Below, piece by piece: positions 11,959 through 24,615 of a DNA stretch of 64,000 nt (positions within the stretch are counted from its first letter, which is position 1; each line of letters opens with the position of its first letter). A model generated the notes under the pieces. The model did no database searches. It saw nothing but the letters and a program-made list of their open reading frames with translations, and was not told the origin of the DNA. Position numbers and translations under genes: made by a program. This DNA comes from Fasciola hepatica. Its lineage: Eukaryota > Platyhelminthes > Trematoda > Plagiorchiida > Fasciolidae. Location: contig CANUEZ040000020.1 of NCBI GenBank assembly GCA_948099385.1, positions 682,001 to 746,000 of the forward strand, in the 5' to 3' direction.

Positions 11959-12059
11959 CAAGTACGATCAAACGTATGCTTAATGCGAAAAGCTTACGAG
12001 CCTCTAGTTATACGGTATACGCATACTTTCATACTTGTATAAATATATGTGTATGTACA

Positions 12060-13955
12060 TAGGTATATATATGTATTCTTATATATGCATATATAAATAT
12101 AAATATATGCGCGCATACCATATGGTGTTTGTTGGTGCGTGCACTGTGATGACGATTGCTTATTATTTCTACTTTTTTGATAAAGGAGTGGTTCTCCGCT
12201 GACGGTCAGTTGGACGTCAGTGGAATAGAATTCACTGTTCCCTTCCCAAATAAAGCTTCAGTAAACCGTTTGTTGCTTTTCTGGGATTTATACTTGGTCA
12301 GCGAAACGAGCCTCAATAATGCGGCTTGAATTCACACCGTGAATGAACAGCTGTTGTTCCAGTCGTTGAACAGGATGAAACTTAGGACCCCTGGAGATCT
12401 CACGAATTATTGAGATCCCCGTGGATATCCGAAATGTTTAAAGCATACATTTGGAAAAATTTTAATATGACATTTTCAATGGGGAAGTATTTACACCTTC
12501 CTTATTGTACTTGTGCACATACATATACATGCTAAGCATGCAGTGGTGCGTCATTTTACAGGCAGTGCGTATTAGCTATTGTTTATGCGCAGCCATTCCT
12601 ATGGGATGCGATATTATTTCCGGCTCGCGTCGAGCAGACTGTCCCCGTCTACCACCTGTCATATAATGAATGGGTTGGTGAGGCCCTCAATCCGCGTTGC
12701 ATTCCCGCCGAAGACTTAAGTCACAGGATCATGGTGGCCGGTTTTTATATAACACTGGGGATTACGAAAACACAATCACAGAAGCTTTCGATCCCATGCT
12801 GGTTCTGCTCACTCGAGAAACAAACATTACCATATAACCTGGAGACATGGCTCTACAGTTTCCACTGTTCGCCCTTACAATAAGTTATCAAGCTGCAATT
12901 TAAACCAACAAAGATACATATATTCGTATTCAATAGCATATGCTTCTTTTATCCTCGTCGTATTATAAGTTCGTGGGCAAATTGGCTCGAAAACTTTGGT
13001 AATCGTCCTACGGTCCCAAATGAACTCAAAGCGAGAGATTATGAAATCACCCATATATCTTCCCAGTAATGAAACTGGTACACATTTTAACTGATATTCA
13101 GTCACATTTAGCTCTTGACTGCATGGCCTCAGTACAGTGAAAGGGTCAGTACATTAGTGTTCCAAAACCTTTACCTCGAAATTGAAAGCAAATGAAGGCT
13201 GTGGGGAAATTTTTCCATTTACACCCGTCGGTCATTGCCATGTGTCAGTACAATACCAACTAACACCAGGCTAGGCAATGGATTTTGCTGAATTCATTTC
13301 ATTGTCACTCACCTATGTATTGCCTTTCTTTCATTATATACACCAACGGGTTCTACTGGTGAAACCTAATGAGCACGTTATTCACGCGAAAAGAAGCTTT
13401 AGGTTTATTGGGCGTCGAGTAAATCTGTGCTTCCTATTCAGGCAAAAGCTTCATTCTATTTTTGTTTCCACAACTTCGCCACCAAAGCTTCTTTAGTTCC
13501 GTAGATCATAAGCCGCACAAAACGGGTCAGATAGTAACTTGTCAATTGGCTTTAGGTACAGACCATAAATAGATAGGTTTGTTTTCTTCAAAGCCGGTAA
13601 AGCATACCTGCTTGGCAGGTCCCGCTGAGGCAGAAGAGGATAGTCGCTAGTGGCAAGTCCCACGATTTCATCGTAAGCTGCGTGCCTGCCTCAAAAGTAC
13701 TCACTCAGGGCCTCTGGACCAAAATACGTTACACCATCGGCGCTGATGTCTTCCTTGGTGAGTCTAGCCGTTTTTGAAATTTTTAAAACACACTGCTCGT
13801 CACTCTCATTTGAACCAATCTTTATCTGTACCGATATGATCCTGAAAAATGTCAGCTTCCCAAACCATTAGTACAACCACTTCCCTAGGCGAGGCTACTT
13901 TCTCCATGGTGCAAAGTTATTCCCCCTCTATGGCCAGTGCCTAGTTCTTCAACCC
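12060..13955. other. No recognisable gene
   Basis: Short open frames only (12875-13105 minus, 13278-13496 plus). No domain, repeat partner or terminal structure was recognised. The last few hundred bases lead into the LINE-1 ORF1 remnant. Confidence 0.55.
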
Positions 13956-13962
13956 GGATGAG

Positions 13963-15060
13963 ATGGTCCTCAATAAAGCTCTGCCAAAAAATGCACTACA
14001 ATGTGCAGTCCAAAGTCAGGCTGAGGAGTTAGTTGGGCTTAAAGCCACTGTCTGCACCCTTAGGGTGATTCATCCCGCCTGGAAAGCTTGGTCACCAAAT
14101 CCCTCTCAGTATCCCAAGCAGCCAATCAGGCAAGTAGAATATCCGAGCAGCAAATTCTTGATGTCGCCAAGATTTTTCAAGACACCGAGAAAAGCTCCGA
14201 GCGGACCATCCGTTGGGGCCGCTTTCTCAACTCGGATCACCCTCATGACACCTAGGTCCGGATGTTTACCCGCCTTAAGCTCCCTCTCCCGTTTAGAAGT
14301 CAGTCAACTTGGCTGATGATCAAACGCACCGGCCGGGTACACGGCTCTACAGAGGCAGCCAAACAGATCGCTTCCTCAACCTCAAAGCCCAGGGAGGGAG
14401 TAAATGGGCTCTAGGGTTTATCCATTGACAAACCACTTCACCTAAGGCTCCGCGGTGAGAAGGCTAATCCAGCTACCCCTCACAGAGCCGATTCTAGGCT
14501 TAGAGAGCTGCACGTCGTCCAGGTAACTCGCCTTCAGGATCGAGCCACATTTTCATCAGCCGCTGCTTCCCTATTCACTCCATCTCCCGTCACAAAAAGT
14601 ACTCTCACTAGTAAATCTATTGCTAATAAACATCTGACACCCACAAAAAGTATCGCAGACCCGAACCTTGCTGATAGGACCTTAATAACGGACGAGCCTC
14701 CCCTGTCCTCGAGCCCTGAAAGCTGCTTCTGCTGAACGCTGCAGCAAGAAGGTTACCGCGCCACAAATGGTCTGTGGTACGGTCACGCCAAACGGGATAA
14801 CAAACAAGAAGACTCGGAGCAGAGAAGCACTCACTGCTCAAGAGGGTTAACCACAAAAAGCAGACCACTATTTTCGGAGACTGAAGGATGTAGACCGTCC
14901 GCCAGGTATGCTACCTCCCAGGTTGCTAGACGTCAAAACTAACCAGTCCCCCCAAAAGTCTGTTTACCTTCCAGACCTCTTATTGGCCCCAGCTCCCGAC
15001 CCATCTAGGCCCTCTTTTCAACCCCTAAACCCCCCTCTGTACCCCTTCACAAACCCAAAA
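13963..15060 (+). pseudogene. LINE-1 ORF1 remnant
   Basis: Proline- and serine-rich fragments precede the endonuclease. The first 117-codon frame (13963-14316) starts with a SQAEELVGLKATVCTL stretch that could be the end of a coiled coil. The neighbouring frame shows RTIRWGRFLNSDHPH and a run of basic residues that might be the RNA-binding part. I cannot identify a zinc knuckle. The call rests mainly on position upstream of the endonuclease. Confidence 0.45.
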
Positions 15061-15104
15061 TTGTTTGTCTCTGGCGATTTAGCAACAGGTCCTTAGCATG
15101 TGCT

Positions 15105-15790
15105 CAGGTGTTTCTGCGGCAATTGCCTGGGTGTGTTGAATAAGATCCCGGAGCTTCGGCAGCTTGCAGTGGATAAGGGGCCTCTTATCATAGCCCTCAA
15201 GGGTATCGGTCCCTCCCCTGATATACTTCGTGCCGAACTCCCCTTTCCGTGATACTTCACAATAAGGAAGGGATCCGGCAGAGGTCGTACCGACGGGGTT
15301 ATCATATACTACGATAATCCTATCCCTCCACCCACCATACTGACAACCCCTACCTTTTCGTTTATAGATTGCTTGTGGGTCGTGTTTACTCGCTCTGGGA
15401 CGGAAACCCTACTGCTTGGTGTAGTCCATCGCCCTCCCGTATGCAACTCTACCGGCAGCCTAAATATCAGAAACTTATTAGACTCCCTGAAAAGTTACAC
15501 AGACCTCTTCCATTTGTTAGTCACTGGTGACTTCAACCCACCCATTGTCTACTGGTAAAGTGCTGATGCCTCTGATGTCACCCTTGGTAAACCCCATCTA
15601 GATCTCGTACTCAAGAAATCATGTGTACAGAACGTAAAAGATCCAGCTAGATATCTCACAGGACATGCCCCGTCCCCACTAGACCTGGTTATTACCAAAG
15701 AATGGTTCCAAATAGATGGGGTGCATACTTGCCACCCCTTGGCAAAAGTGATCACATTCTCATCGGGTTCGATTATATTGTGGAGTGGCC
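15105..15790 (+). pseudogene. LINE-1 endonuclease remnant
   Basis: Text in order: LNKIPELRQLAVDKGPLIIA (about 15135), then DILRAELPFP, then RTDGVIIYYDN (15290-15316). LLGVVHRPP is at about 15415-15440, and VTGDFNPPIVYW at 15520-15557 is the conserved GDFN block with its Asp intact. SDHILIGFD lies near 15750. These are the landmark blocks of the APE-like endonuclease that nicks the target for reverse transcription. At least one stop lies inside (after PFP) and another right after the GDFN block. Confidence 0.8.
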
Positions 15791-17900
15791 CCTCTTCCCC
15801 CAGAAATCAAAATTTTGAGGTCCTTCAAAAGGACCAGTCTTATCCAAGTCAGTGCATTTATTCGCTCTAAGCTAAATCCAGCTAACCTGGGTCACCCTGC
15901 TGACGAAATGGCAGAGAATCCCAGTGAGTTGATCTCCTTAGCTGATCGGCTATTTGTCCCAAGAATTTTTCCTACAAAGACCGGCAAGCGGCTCCCCAAT
16001 CACCCAGTTAGGCGCATTTCAGAAGAAAGTGCAGGCCTCTTTGCTAGATATAAAGCCACAGGCCTTGCCCGCGATACAGAAGACTTCAGGATTATCCGCA
16101 ACAAAAGCAAAGACAAGATTGGGTTCTATCAGAATGCAGCCCAACGATCTGTACTTGATCAAGCACGGACCAATAAGGCATTTTTCTTTCAGTGCATGCT
16201 CCATCTCAGGGGCACAGCTCCGACGCCAATAGCTCTCAAAGATAGTGCCGGATCCCCAATCACTTCTCCCAGCCAAGTGGCCGAGGCCTTCAGCTCCTAC
16301 TTTCATACAGTTCTTAGCTTAATACTGATATCACCTGACTCTGCCATGCACCCGATATCTTTGGTCACTACCCTTAGCCACATAACTATTCCCATTGGTG
16401 CAGTTGCACAAGGTTTCCCTCGGCTCATCCAATATTGCCCCATGGGTCCTGACTTAATCCACCCTTGCATTTTCGAGGAAGCAGACGACACATTAACTGC
16501 TCTTTTTGCATTTCCTTTTTTATTGATGTGATGAAGACTGAGCTTTCCCCAGCAGCTGGAGAAGACAGTCTTCGCACCCATCTGTAAGAAGGGTAGTAGA
16601 CATCTTACTTCTAGGTACAGACCCATAAGTCTAACTAGCATCACCAGCAAAATTTTCGAGCGAATTCTTAAGACTGCGGTTCTTTTCCATCTGCATAGAA
16701 ATAGGATCCTTTCCCCGTCCCAACATGGGTTTCTTCCTGGCAGATCATGCATCACCAATATGCCTAATGTCATGGATAGTTTGACGAAGGCCTACGATGA
16801 TGGCCGGCTCTCACAAGCTGTATTCATTGATTTTGCTAAGGCCTTCGACAAGGTCCCCGACGCCCCTCTTCTTTATAAGCTGCAAACATACGGGATTACA
16901 GACTCCATGTTGGCCATCTTACCGAACGCATCTTTGTGGTAATGTGGGGGATGTTTTGTCTCAACCCTCCACAGTAACAAACTGGGTCCCACCAGGGTCG
17001 GTCTTAGGTCCTCTTCTTTTCTTGGTCAACCCTTAAGATCTTCCCACGGATCTTCCTGTGAGCATTGCCATGCATGCAGACAATGTGACCCTCTGGAGTT
17101 CAAGCTTTGAAAACCTACAAATTGCAGTTGATGAAACAAAACGCTGGTCCGAGGACTGGAACCTCCCAGTTAATGATGACAAATGCGTGAGCATGTCTTT
17201 CGGCAAGTAGACTGATCACGTTTTCCATTATCGGAGCAACCACACTGCCTAGGGTTGACCGACACAAGGTGTTCGGTTTCTGGTTAGATTGTAACTTGTC
17301 CTTCTCTCACCATCACCAACTTGCGAGCAAGTCTGCCTTTCGAGTCCCAAATATGATTCGAAGGTCTTTCCCGCGCATATCTAAGGATGATTTCCCCATA
17401 ATTTTCGGCACGTATATCAGACCTCTGCTGGAGTACGATAGCCAGATAGTGCACTCTGGTCTTGTCCAAAACCGTGAGATCCTAGAAAGAGTTCGGAGGG
17501 CCTCCGCCAAAGCAGTATGGGGTCTGTCCCATCTACCTTATCCCGTCCGCCTCTCACTCCTCAATCTCCATCCCATTGACTTCAAAGGCGTAAGATGTGG
17601 TCTATTTTTGATGTTTCACCTTTTTTAATCAGTTCAAAGCAACTGATTCTCCTCTTTCTGTCCAGCCTCCTATCTCTTTGGTCACAGCCGGTTTTTTGAC
17701 CGATGCCACACACTTTTCTGCGAAATCATCTTTTTAGCTACAGGGTTATTACTCTGTGGAAAGCCCTCTCGGAAGTTACTGTTCTCTCGCAGAACAAAAT
17801 CACTTGCAAGAAAAATATAGGCCTCTGCCTGGACCTCTCCCAGTAAGTCCTTGTCAAAAAAGAGAAATAGATCTTTTATTGCATTTCCATTCCGCTATAT
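15790..17900 (+). pseudogene. LINE-1 reverse transcriptase remnant
   Basis: RT text begins with the connector (a long frame at 15785-16531). Then come SRYRPISLTSITSKIFERIL (about 16610-16670), QHGFLPGRS (16720-16745) and FIDFAKAFDKVPD (16823-16860, the first Asp block). The YADD region appears near 17070 as MHADNVTLW, where the second catalytic Asp reads Asn. Beyond it lie WSEDWNLPVNDDKC (17150-17185), RPLLEYDSQIV (17420-17450) and a WKALSEV-like C-terminal block (17755-17780). Several frameshifts and a mutated active site make it inactive. Confidence 0.8.
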
Positions 17901-17939
17901 CCTCATGAATGTCGCACCCATATTCCACTCAAGGCACGG

Positions 17940-19990
17940 TCCATAGAAAGGCACTGCATGATGTTATGCATATTTTGCAATTTGCCGCCCTCGTCCTTCC
18001 CCCGATTCACTTCATTCTCGTTTCAGTTCGGTGAATCTGAAAGACAACCAAAGGTCTCCTCGAGAACAGAGGCTGTCGGGCTAAATGCATCGAACCGGTG
18101 TGGTACTTCAAAACTTCCGGACTTCGACAACCTTATGACAACCTCGCAAACAGCGGATCCATCCATTGCAAACAGTTGCGGCTTTCAACGGGTGACACTC
18201 CGTACTCACAGATTCTGCGATCACTTATATTGAACAAAGATTCCATTCTTTTCCGTGGCTTTTTTAATGAAAATCGACCGTAGAAAGGGGAAGATGAACC
18301 TCTTTTGAATGCCCGTTTTCTGTCTCTAAGCGACTGGTTGTGAAGATGCCCAATATTAATCTTCTAGGCAATGTTCGGCCCTACAAGGCTTGTAAAGCAA
18401 CCATGATTCTATGAAATAAGACACAGCTCCTACATTCCTATTGTCTATGGCCTTTAGGAATGCTGATATTCTCAATGCTTCTTCGCGAGTGCAAGACTAA
18501 GCATCCATCAAGATATACATAATCTGTCTTGCCGTGGCACGTAATGTAACCCGCCACACCTACTTTTCATGTCTTCGGGAACATAAAAATGCCAAAACAC
18601 CACAGGAGAGGCCGACTACACCTTCCCGATTGCCAATAAAGGGCAGGAAGAACACATACTTAGCCACTGAACCATCTCAAACTATCCCACACCTGCTGTA
18701 CTTGACAAGCGCGACCTCGAATTGATTGCTTCCGCTCACACGCTCCAAGTAGGTTCCTTACTGTCATTAGCCAACCAGGTGAGAGCAATCAAAGCGTACC
18801 TTCCCATCCCCTATCGCTTGGCGGTGCCAGTTGCCATCATAATGGCAACAGCTTTCTCGAATCTAAACCAGAAGTAGAGCTGACTGAATTTCTTGCCGAT
18901 ATTTATTTGGAACATGGAATGGAAATGTTGCACATCCAAAGCAGCACCGTCCTGCGATTTCGTATTTTCACTGGAGCAGATTATTCACCATCGGTAGTTG
19001 AAATGTAATGGAGATTTTTGTCTCGCCTCTTGATTTTCTCAGCCTCAACATGCATTTACTGTCGCACCGCTCTTCCCAACATAGGGGCTGTGCCTAAATG
19101 ACGCTCCTTGGCGAAATCACACTCCCATTTGGGATGGCAAACACAGTTACAGTTTGTCTCGGGCAAACACGTAACCTACCATGCAGGTCGGTCACATTCT
19201 TCAGGTAAACTAAATTACCCTTCGGAATTCAAGGAAATTCCTTGCTGACTCTGAAGGACGGCTGCAACACTGGACCTAGCAGCAGCCGTAACGACCAAAA
19301 CAAACTACGACCGACTGACCGAGATGGCTCGTTCACTAACAGTATATATGCAGTGAGAAACAACCAATTTCAGATAAGACAATCAATAGCGGGCAAGGTT
19401 CACCAAGATGGTGGTTGCTGTAGAACATAGTAAAACCATTCGTCATAATTGAAGTGATATGGACGTTTTCCTCAGCATAAGAAAACGTGACTATTCTCAA
19501 CAAGAAAAAGAGCATTACCGACTGCTAAAAGCTAAGCAACCAGGGCAAAACTCCAACTGCAGAGCAACAACGTTAAAGATCCTTCCACTGTGACCACGTC
19601 CAATACCTTTAGTCATTCCAGGCTAGGTAGAGTTTGCTAGCGGTGCTAACCGAAGCCCCTAAGATGGTCTTTAACGCCAAGAAGCAGTCATGTTAGGTAC
19701 TGCGTCGACCATGCCACCTAAAACGTGAGCTTACCGGACTCTGGTACTTATGCTCTTAGGAACATTGAAAACTCGATTAGACACTCGCGGATCTACGAGA
19801 GTGACGAGAGGAAAATGAAGTGAGTCTCTGTCCGAGATTTTTTAGCGGCACGGGGTAAGCTGCTGCGTTAAGTATCTCTATTGACCAACCAAAATCCCGC
19901 AATACGACGTTCGGTGCCCATGGGTTGGTCGAATATGTGCCAACATCATGTTACCCTACGTCGCTGGAAGACATATTTTACAGTTTATGC
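17940..19990. other. No recognisable gene
   Basis: Only short open frames (17958-18233, 18534-18725 and 19242-19430, all plus). None carries a motif I can place, and I found no repeat partner in the window. Confidence 0.55.
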
Positions 19991-19999
19991 TCCCTAAAA

Positions 20000-20420
20000 A
20001 GCTGTATTTTTGGCGCGTTGCTACGCCGCAGTATATGCCTCAAGGGTCGCCGTCGCTGCAGCTTCTTCTGGGCGCCTTCGCCATATCAAAACTTGTTTGT
20101 CAAGGGTGAGGTGGTTAATGTTCTCCATCCTCATCAGTCGCCTGTTTCTGATAATAGCCACCTTTTAGCATTGCGGGAATCGACAGACATCGCGTGCCCA
20201 CTGAAGACTGTATAATACAGCTTGAGCTGGGGAAACTTCCGGGTAGATGGAAGAAAGCAGCCGTTATCTCTATGTTCAATGGCAGATAAAGAGTAACAGC
20301 TACTACCTACCGTCGTTTATCCCATTTGCATGCTTTACAAGGTTATGGAGAGGTTTCTGTCGCTGAGAATCCGGAAAAGTTATTTTTATAACATGTTTGC
20401 AAATGAGTGCAATGGAAGGG
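20000..20420 (+). pseudogene. LINE RT fragment (fingers region)
   Basis: Changing frames show LELGKLPGRWKKAAVISMF at about 20225-20280 and YKVMERFLSLRIRKS at about 20335-20375. These correspond to the GKLPQEWKKAVVVPLYK and GKVMERLLATRIREH blocks of LINE-7 (61060-61205). The part before and after is not readable as RT. A matching later RT segment lies at 24.8-25.0 kb, so the two may be halves of one LINE split by later insertions including BEL-B. Confidence 0.65.
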
Positions 20421-20655
20421 GTATGCCGCTAGCCTCAAAGACCCACTACATTATTAGGTATAACCAACAACAACGCCTTGGGCTAAAAGTCGTGGACAGA
20501 TTCGGTGCAATCTCCAGTCGGCGGTCACTTAAGTTCTGTGTTCGATATTCGGCTCAGCAAACTGGCAGGTATGGCATGGAACGTTATTGGAAAACATGAG
20601 TTTGGAGTGAGGATTGGTGGGTGAGACAGATCCTGGTTAGAGCCTCCGGTTTGGA
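20383..20655 (+). repeat. Repeat X-Y
   Basis: Two blocks, X (about 20383-20490, containing GAGTGCAATGGAAGGGGTAT) followed by Y (about 20512-20655, containing GGAGTGAGGATTGGTGGGT). Both recur at 24300-24615 in the same strand but in the opposite order, Y then X. This looks like two windows onto a tandem unit of roughly 250-300 bp, i.e. a circular permutation. Function unknown. Confidence 0.7.
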
Positions 20656-20899
20656 TATTTTATCGATTGTATTGCCCGCTCAATCTGACACGGCTTTCCC
20701 TAGCCGGCATGCTCAAACCAGAATGGTATCCTTGATCTCCATGCCTATCCACAATTCAGATGCCTCTAACTTCCCCTAGATTGTCAGCATTTACAGCAGT
20801 ACTTGTGCTTACCCCGTAGACCAGAGTACCGTCACTTAGGCCGCACCACTACACAAGTGGTACTTTTTAATCTGGCCACAAGCGCTGAAACGCTTACAG

Positions 20900-22150
20900 G
20901 GCGACAGCTCTCGCTGGACCCACCCCTTTCACCTCAACGCATCTTGGAATCTTCGAGTTGGATAGCTTGGCAGTGAACATCTGCCAGGGATTCCGCCACA
21001 TCATGTGTTTGTCCCATTCCTATCACCCCAACCCGAGCCTTCTCGGCACCGATCATGGAGCGAAACCCTTTCCAGTAGGAAGGCAGTACTAACCAAGTCT
21101 TGCGGATTGTAAAGAGAAGAGACAACGAATAAGATTACTCTTTTCAAATATGCATGATCTATCACGTTCCAGCAAAAGATGGGCGAATGCAGTTAGATGT
21201 GTCACTCGAGACTAAGCTTTCTTCGTGCTGATGTAGGTTCTAAGTTGATGTCGGCCTTGGGGAAAACTTTACGTTTTTCAGGTGGGTCAAGCAAAACTTC
21301 CTTTACGTTTGGTACCCTTTTTAAAAAATAAAAAATTTCCCCTAACTCAAAGGGGGAGAGTAGCATCAAACATTCGCCTAATTAAAAATTCTCCGATGCC
21401 GAGTACTTACCGAAATGTTCATAATCTACATCCCTTCGGGCTTTTAGTTTCAATGCAAAGTCCGCACAAATAAAAGTAGCTCCCAAAGCATGATCTTTCA
21501 TTTGGTTCTTACACAGCTGCTGTTTTGGGTCATCTCTGTCCCACCACTTGGACTCCTGGGGAGCCACGATTCCGTGGGGCCACTCTAATTGCATAAATAC
21601 TTCTTCAGCTTTTGTTGCGATTGCTAGCCTGTCATCTAGAAAAGCAATAACACTAACCAGGCCATTGACCCTATCGGGTTCCTGTGGTAATCGGTCTTTT
21701 GAGTATAGTCCTTGGGACCTGGCTGTGCAGTCTAGAGCTATCCTCAGTTTTTCTGGTTTCTTGGGGTTGACGGCAGTGTAGTGTGGTTAGCCACCCGTTG
21801 ATCAAAACTTTGGTGCCAACTGTTAGGTGGGTACAGAGGTCCTACAACCATTGTCTCTTTTCGTTCGCACGACTTGTTTGTTCCCTTCATAGAAACCTCA
21901 AACAAGCTGAAATCTCTGGTCAAGAGTGCAAATCCCCTGGCTAGCCACTTCAAGGTTGTTGGGCATGGTATCAGCGGCCGCCTTCCGTGTAGGGACCAAT
22001 TGATAATGCTCATTGGTTAGCTTCAGGGGCCATTTAACAATCGATGGTACCTTTTTGTCCTTCAATGATGATGCTTGCTTAGGAGGCTCTTTGTCAGAGA
22101 AGCCAGAATCTCCGCCTTTGGATCTCTTCTGAGATGTTCGTTTGTTCCTC
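20900..22150 (-). pseudogene. pol: BEL-B RT and RNase H-side remnant
   Basis: About 21594-21450 reads FMQLEWPHGIVAPQESKWWD then GATFICADFALKLKA, aligning with MFLQVKMPVKDRDAFRLLWW and GTVSSPLCANFALRETLK of BEL-C. About 21140-21065 reads VVSSLYNPQDLVSTAFLL, matching VCSLYDPPGFVSPWLL at the start of the connection to RNase H. The VDD active-site block lies where the text is unreadable. Text ends near 20900 and nothing of the integrase follows. Confidence 0.65.
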
Positions 22151-22206
22151 ATTCGATTCGTTCGCCGTGGCCTCCTGGTTATTCCACAGACCTAAGGGTC
22201 CCAGGG

Positions 22207-22815
22207 TCACCCAGTCAAGTTGAGCTTGGGCTGCTCAAGGTTTGCTCCTGTCTCTGTTTCGCCACTCAAGACCCAATGTGCCTGGGACACGTCAGAACCT
22301 ACCAAGACTCCTACCTTAATATCTCCAGCACATTCTACGGAGAATTCGCCGAGGCTTGCCCATCGACCCTCGCCTGACCGCAGGTCCATATGTGAGGATC
22401 TAGAGAATAGCCGGTTTGTACAAAAGGTGAGCTCTTCTGAAAAGCCGGATGAGACATCCGGGGATACCAGACAAAGATTCACGGCCCGCGATTCCATCTT
22501 GGATTGTCCACTCAGCTTTCTGATGGTCACACAAGACGGCACCTGAGCCAGGTCGACCTGGTTCATCAGACCTTTCTCCATCGGACTTGCATCGAGGCAT
22601 TATCTATGAATGCTTATGTTAGCCCGGTTCCTTTAGGTCCACTGATTTTCACGGGGGTAATGCCAAGTTCTACGTCGTAACCAGTGGTGCGAATGGCTAC
22701 ACTAGGATTCGTTTCCAAAAAAGCTAAACTCAACCTGTTGTGACGCAGCACTTTGTGGTGCTTGGCACTACTCCAGGCGTTTCCACTTAACACAGTCAGA
22801 ACACAATCCACTGCA
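22207..22815 (-). pseudogene. pol: BEL-B protease region remnant
   Basis: The readable landmark is VGVLVGSDVSQAHW (about 22320-22280), which corresponds to IDLLIGCDVPEAHW in BEL-C, at the end of the protease domain. Upstream text around 22690-22640 (VELGITPVKISGPKG) may be the beginning of the domain, but the catalytic DSG is not clearly seen. Several frame changes. Confidence 0.6.
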
Positions 22816-23750
22816 AGGAGTTTTGCCTGGAGACACACGAAACAGCCACCATATTTCGGAAGCAAAATTTATCTGTTGCTAACTTATGTTGCTGCGAATT
22901 TTGAGCAGTTATCTGCTTTGTGTCCCTGCTTACATACATTACTTTTGTCTTTCCCTACCTTTAAATTTCTGGCAAGCAAAGTTTTTCTAACCATCGTTGC
23001 TGCTTTCTGAGTTACAAAGCGGGCCGATGACTTCACCATATTTGACAGAGCTAACTTCCCAAACCGACTTCGGGATATTCGGGCTTCGGCTTCCACGAAT
23101 CTTATCAGTTTTTTGAAGTTTGGTTAAACTGACATCTCAGACTTTTCGTCTACAGGTCGTGTTTGCCGAATTTTCAGCGGCCAACATAGCACACGAGAAA
23201 CCCTTTCTAACGACACTGCCGAGTTAAGATCCTCGTCGCATTCAAGCTGAGATAAGATGATGCGGCAGCTATGCATTTTTGTCGCCAATTCTATCAGTGA
23301 TTCTGCATCCTCGGCCCTAGGTAACACGGCTGACAGCAGAATGATCAACAGGGATCGTGCAGTGGCATGCTTCTGGCCGAACAGATTTTTGAGGATTTTG
23401 CGAGCCTTATGATGTCCCCAGTTCGAGGGCAACACGACATGTCCTTCTATTGCCCTTCCAGCTTTCCTCTTGTGGCTTTACAGAAGATATAGCAAACTTT
23501 GGTCTTCATCACTGATACTTCCATCGATATGTTACTTAGATAGTTTCACAAACCTTTGGTATCTTGTTATGTCACCATCGAACTCAGCTAGTTCTTCCTT
23601 GGGTTGCTGCATTTCGTATATTGCATCTCGAAATTCATTTGATGGTAGAAGGTGCTCTTCACGGAGTGGATTGTGATCTGGCTTCTCGCTGTCGTTGATG
23701 AACCTTCCGAAATTTTCTGACTTACTAACTGCATCTGTTCTAATAGGCTC
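22815..23750 (-). pseudogene. gag: BEL-B gag remnant
   Basis: From the start: QQPKEELAEFDGDITRYQRF (about 23610-23550), the hallmark opening of BEL/Pao Gag. Then come LLYLLYSHKRKAGRAIEG (about 23500) and the HKARKILKNLFGQ block (about 23415-23375). After an in-frame stop near 23124 the frame resumes with EAEARISRSRFGK and ends in CKQGHKADNC (about 22925-22895), a knuckle-like cluster. A second cluster, GGCFVCLQ, starts at about 22850. Stops at 23124 and 22884 break it. A live copy would form the particle that packages element RNA. Confidence 0.8.
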
Positions 23751-23754
23751 GCAA

Positions 23755-24299
23755 ACATCGTCTTGTTCTAATAGTTTTCGTCCTCAACAGTCGGAGCTCA
23801 TTCTCTGAATAAATTTATTCGATTTGCTATTTTTCCTTCAGTTGGGCTAGCAAAAACACAATTGTTGCAGAATTTAGACTCGATGACGCTTCTGACTCGC
23901 AACTAACAATGTGAGCCAGGATAAGAAACCTCAGTTAAGCATGGGACGACAGGGGTGTAGGACCTGCCCCGGGTCCTCGAGTTAGACTATGAGCCATAGG
24001 CTGACAACGGGCATTTGATCCTAAGCTCGCTGAGAGCTGTAGCCGACTTCTAATAGTCTTTGAGATACGCGTAACACAGTCCAAATGAGACCAAGCTTCC
24101 ACCTGAGGTTCTTAATGGGGTTGGTTATAAAACGAACATAAAAATGGCACAGAAGTTGTAAAAACCCAACGGTCTGATTCGTAAATCAGGGTCAGCCAAA
24201 AGCAAGCAAATTCAGGATTGCTTGAGATTCATGCGGTCAGGTCGACGAAGTGTCTGTGGAAAATGTGGATCAAAAGTAATGAAACAGAATCAATGTGCG
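23755..24299. other. No recognisable gene
   Basis: Short frames only. This stretch separates the start of BEL-B Gag from the second X/Y repeat and may contain the BEL-B leader or LTR, but I have no partner copy to delimit it. Confidence 0.5.
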
Positions 24300-24615
24300 C
24301 GCCAGTCAGCGGTCACTCAAGGTCGGTGTCCGATATGCGGCCCAGCAAATTAACAGGTGTGGCACAGAAAGTTATCGGAAAACATGGATATGGAGTGAGG
24401 ATTGGTGGGTCAGACAGGTCCTGGTCATAGCATCAGGTTTTGCTTTTATACCGATCACACAATCTGCGTGCTTCACAGGGTCATGTAGAGACTGTGTCAA
24501 TAAAATTCAGGAAAACTATTCTTATCACATGTTTGCACATGAGTGCAATGGAAGGGGTATAACTCTAGCCTCAAAGACCCACTGCACTATTAGGTACAGA
24601 CGACAACCGCGCCTT
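24300..24615 (+). repeat. Repeat Y-X (permuted copy)
   Basis: Block Y at about 24300-24440 and block X at about 24510-24615, each about 80-85% identical by eye to the blocks at 20383-20655 but in reverse order. After X the sequence drifts into a stretch resembling the X-Y spacer of the first copy and then diverges. An open frame of 115 codons spans it but has no recognisable domain. Confidence 0.7.

Larger units (their letters stand above)
13960..17930 (+). mobile_element. LINE-1: decayed CR1-like non-LTR retrotransposon
   Basis: An ORF1-like region, an APE-type endonuclease and a reverse transcriptase follow each other on the plus strand over about 3.9 kb, the normal order and size for a CR1-type LINE. 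Frames are broken many times. The 3' end is placed after the last RT-like text near 17900; I see no poly(A) or microsatellite tail. No long terminal repeats are present. Clade assignment to CR1/jockey-like is from general text similarity to other LINE pieces in this window and is not certain. Confidence 0.8.
20900..23750 (-). mobile_element. BEL-B: decayed BEL/Pao retrotransposon
   Basis: Reading the minus strand from 23750 downward gives Gag, zinc knuckle, protease-side text, RT and RNase H-side text of a BEL/Pao element; the integrase is not seen. Gag text is closer to the general BEL/Pao pattern than that of BEL-C, so this is a separate lineage. No LTRs are visible. It lies between two LINE RT fragments of plus orientation and between the two X/Y repeat copies. 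Confidence 0.75.

Noticed and set aside
11812..12062. Tyrosine/isoleucine-rich open frames
   Set aside because: They only translate the (TA)n repeat; the same holds for frames at 50598-51067 and 62439-62761.
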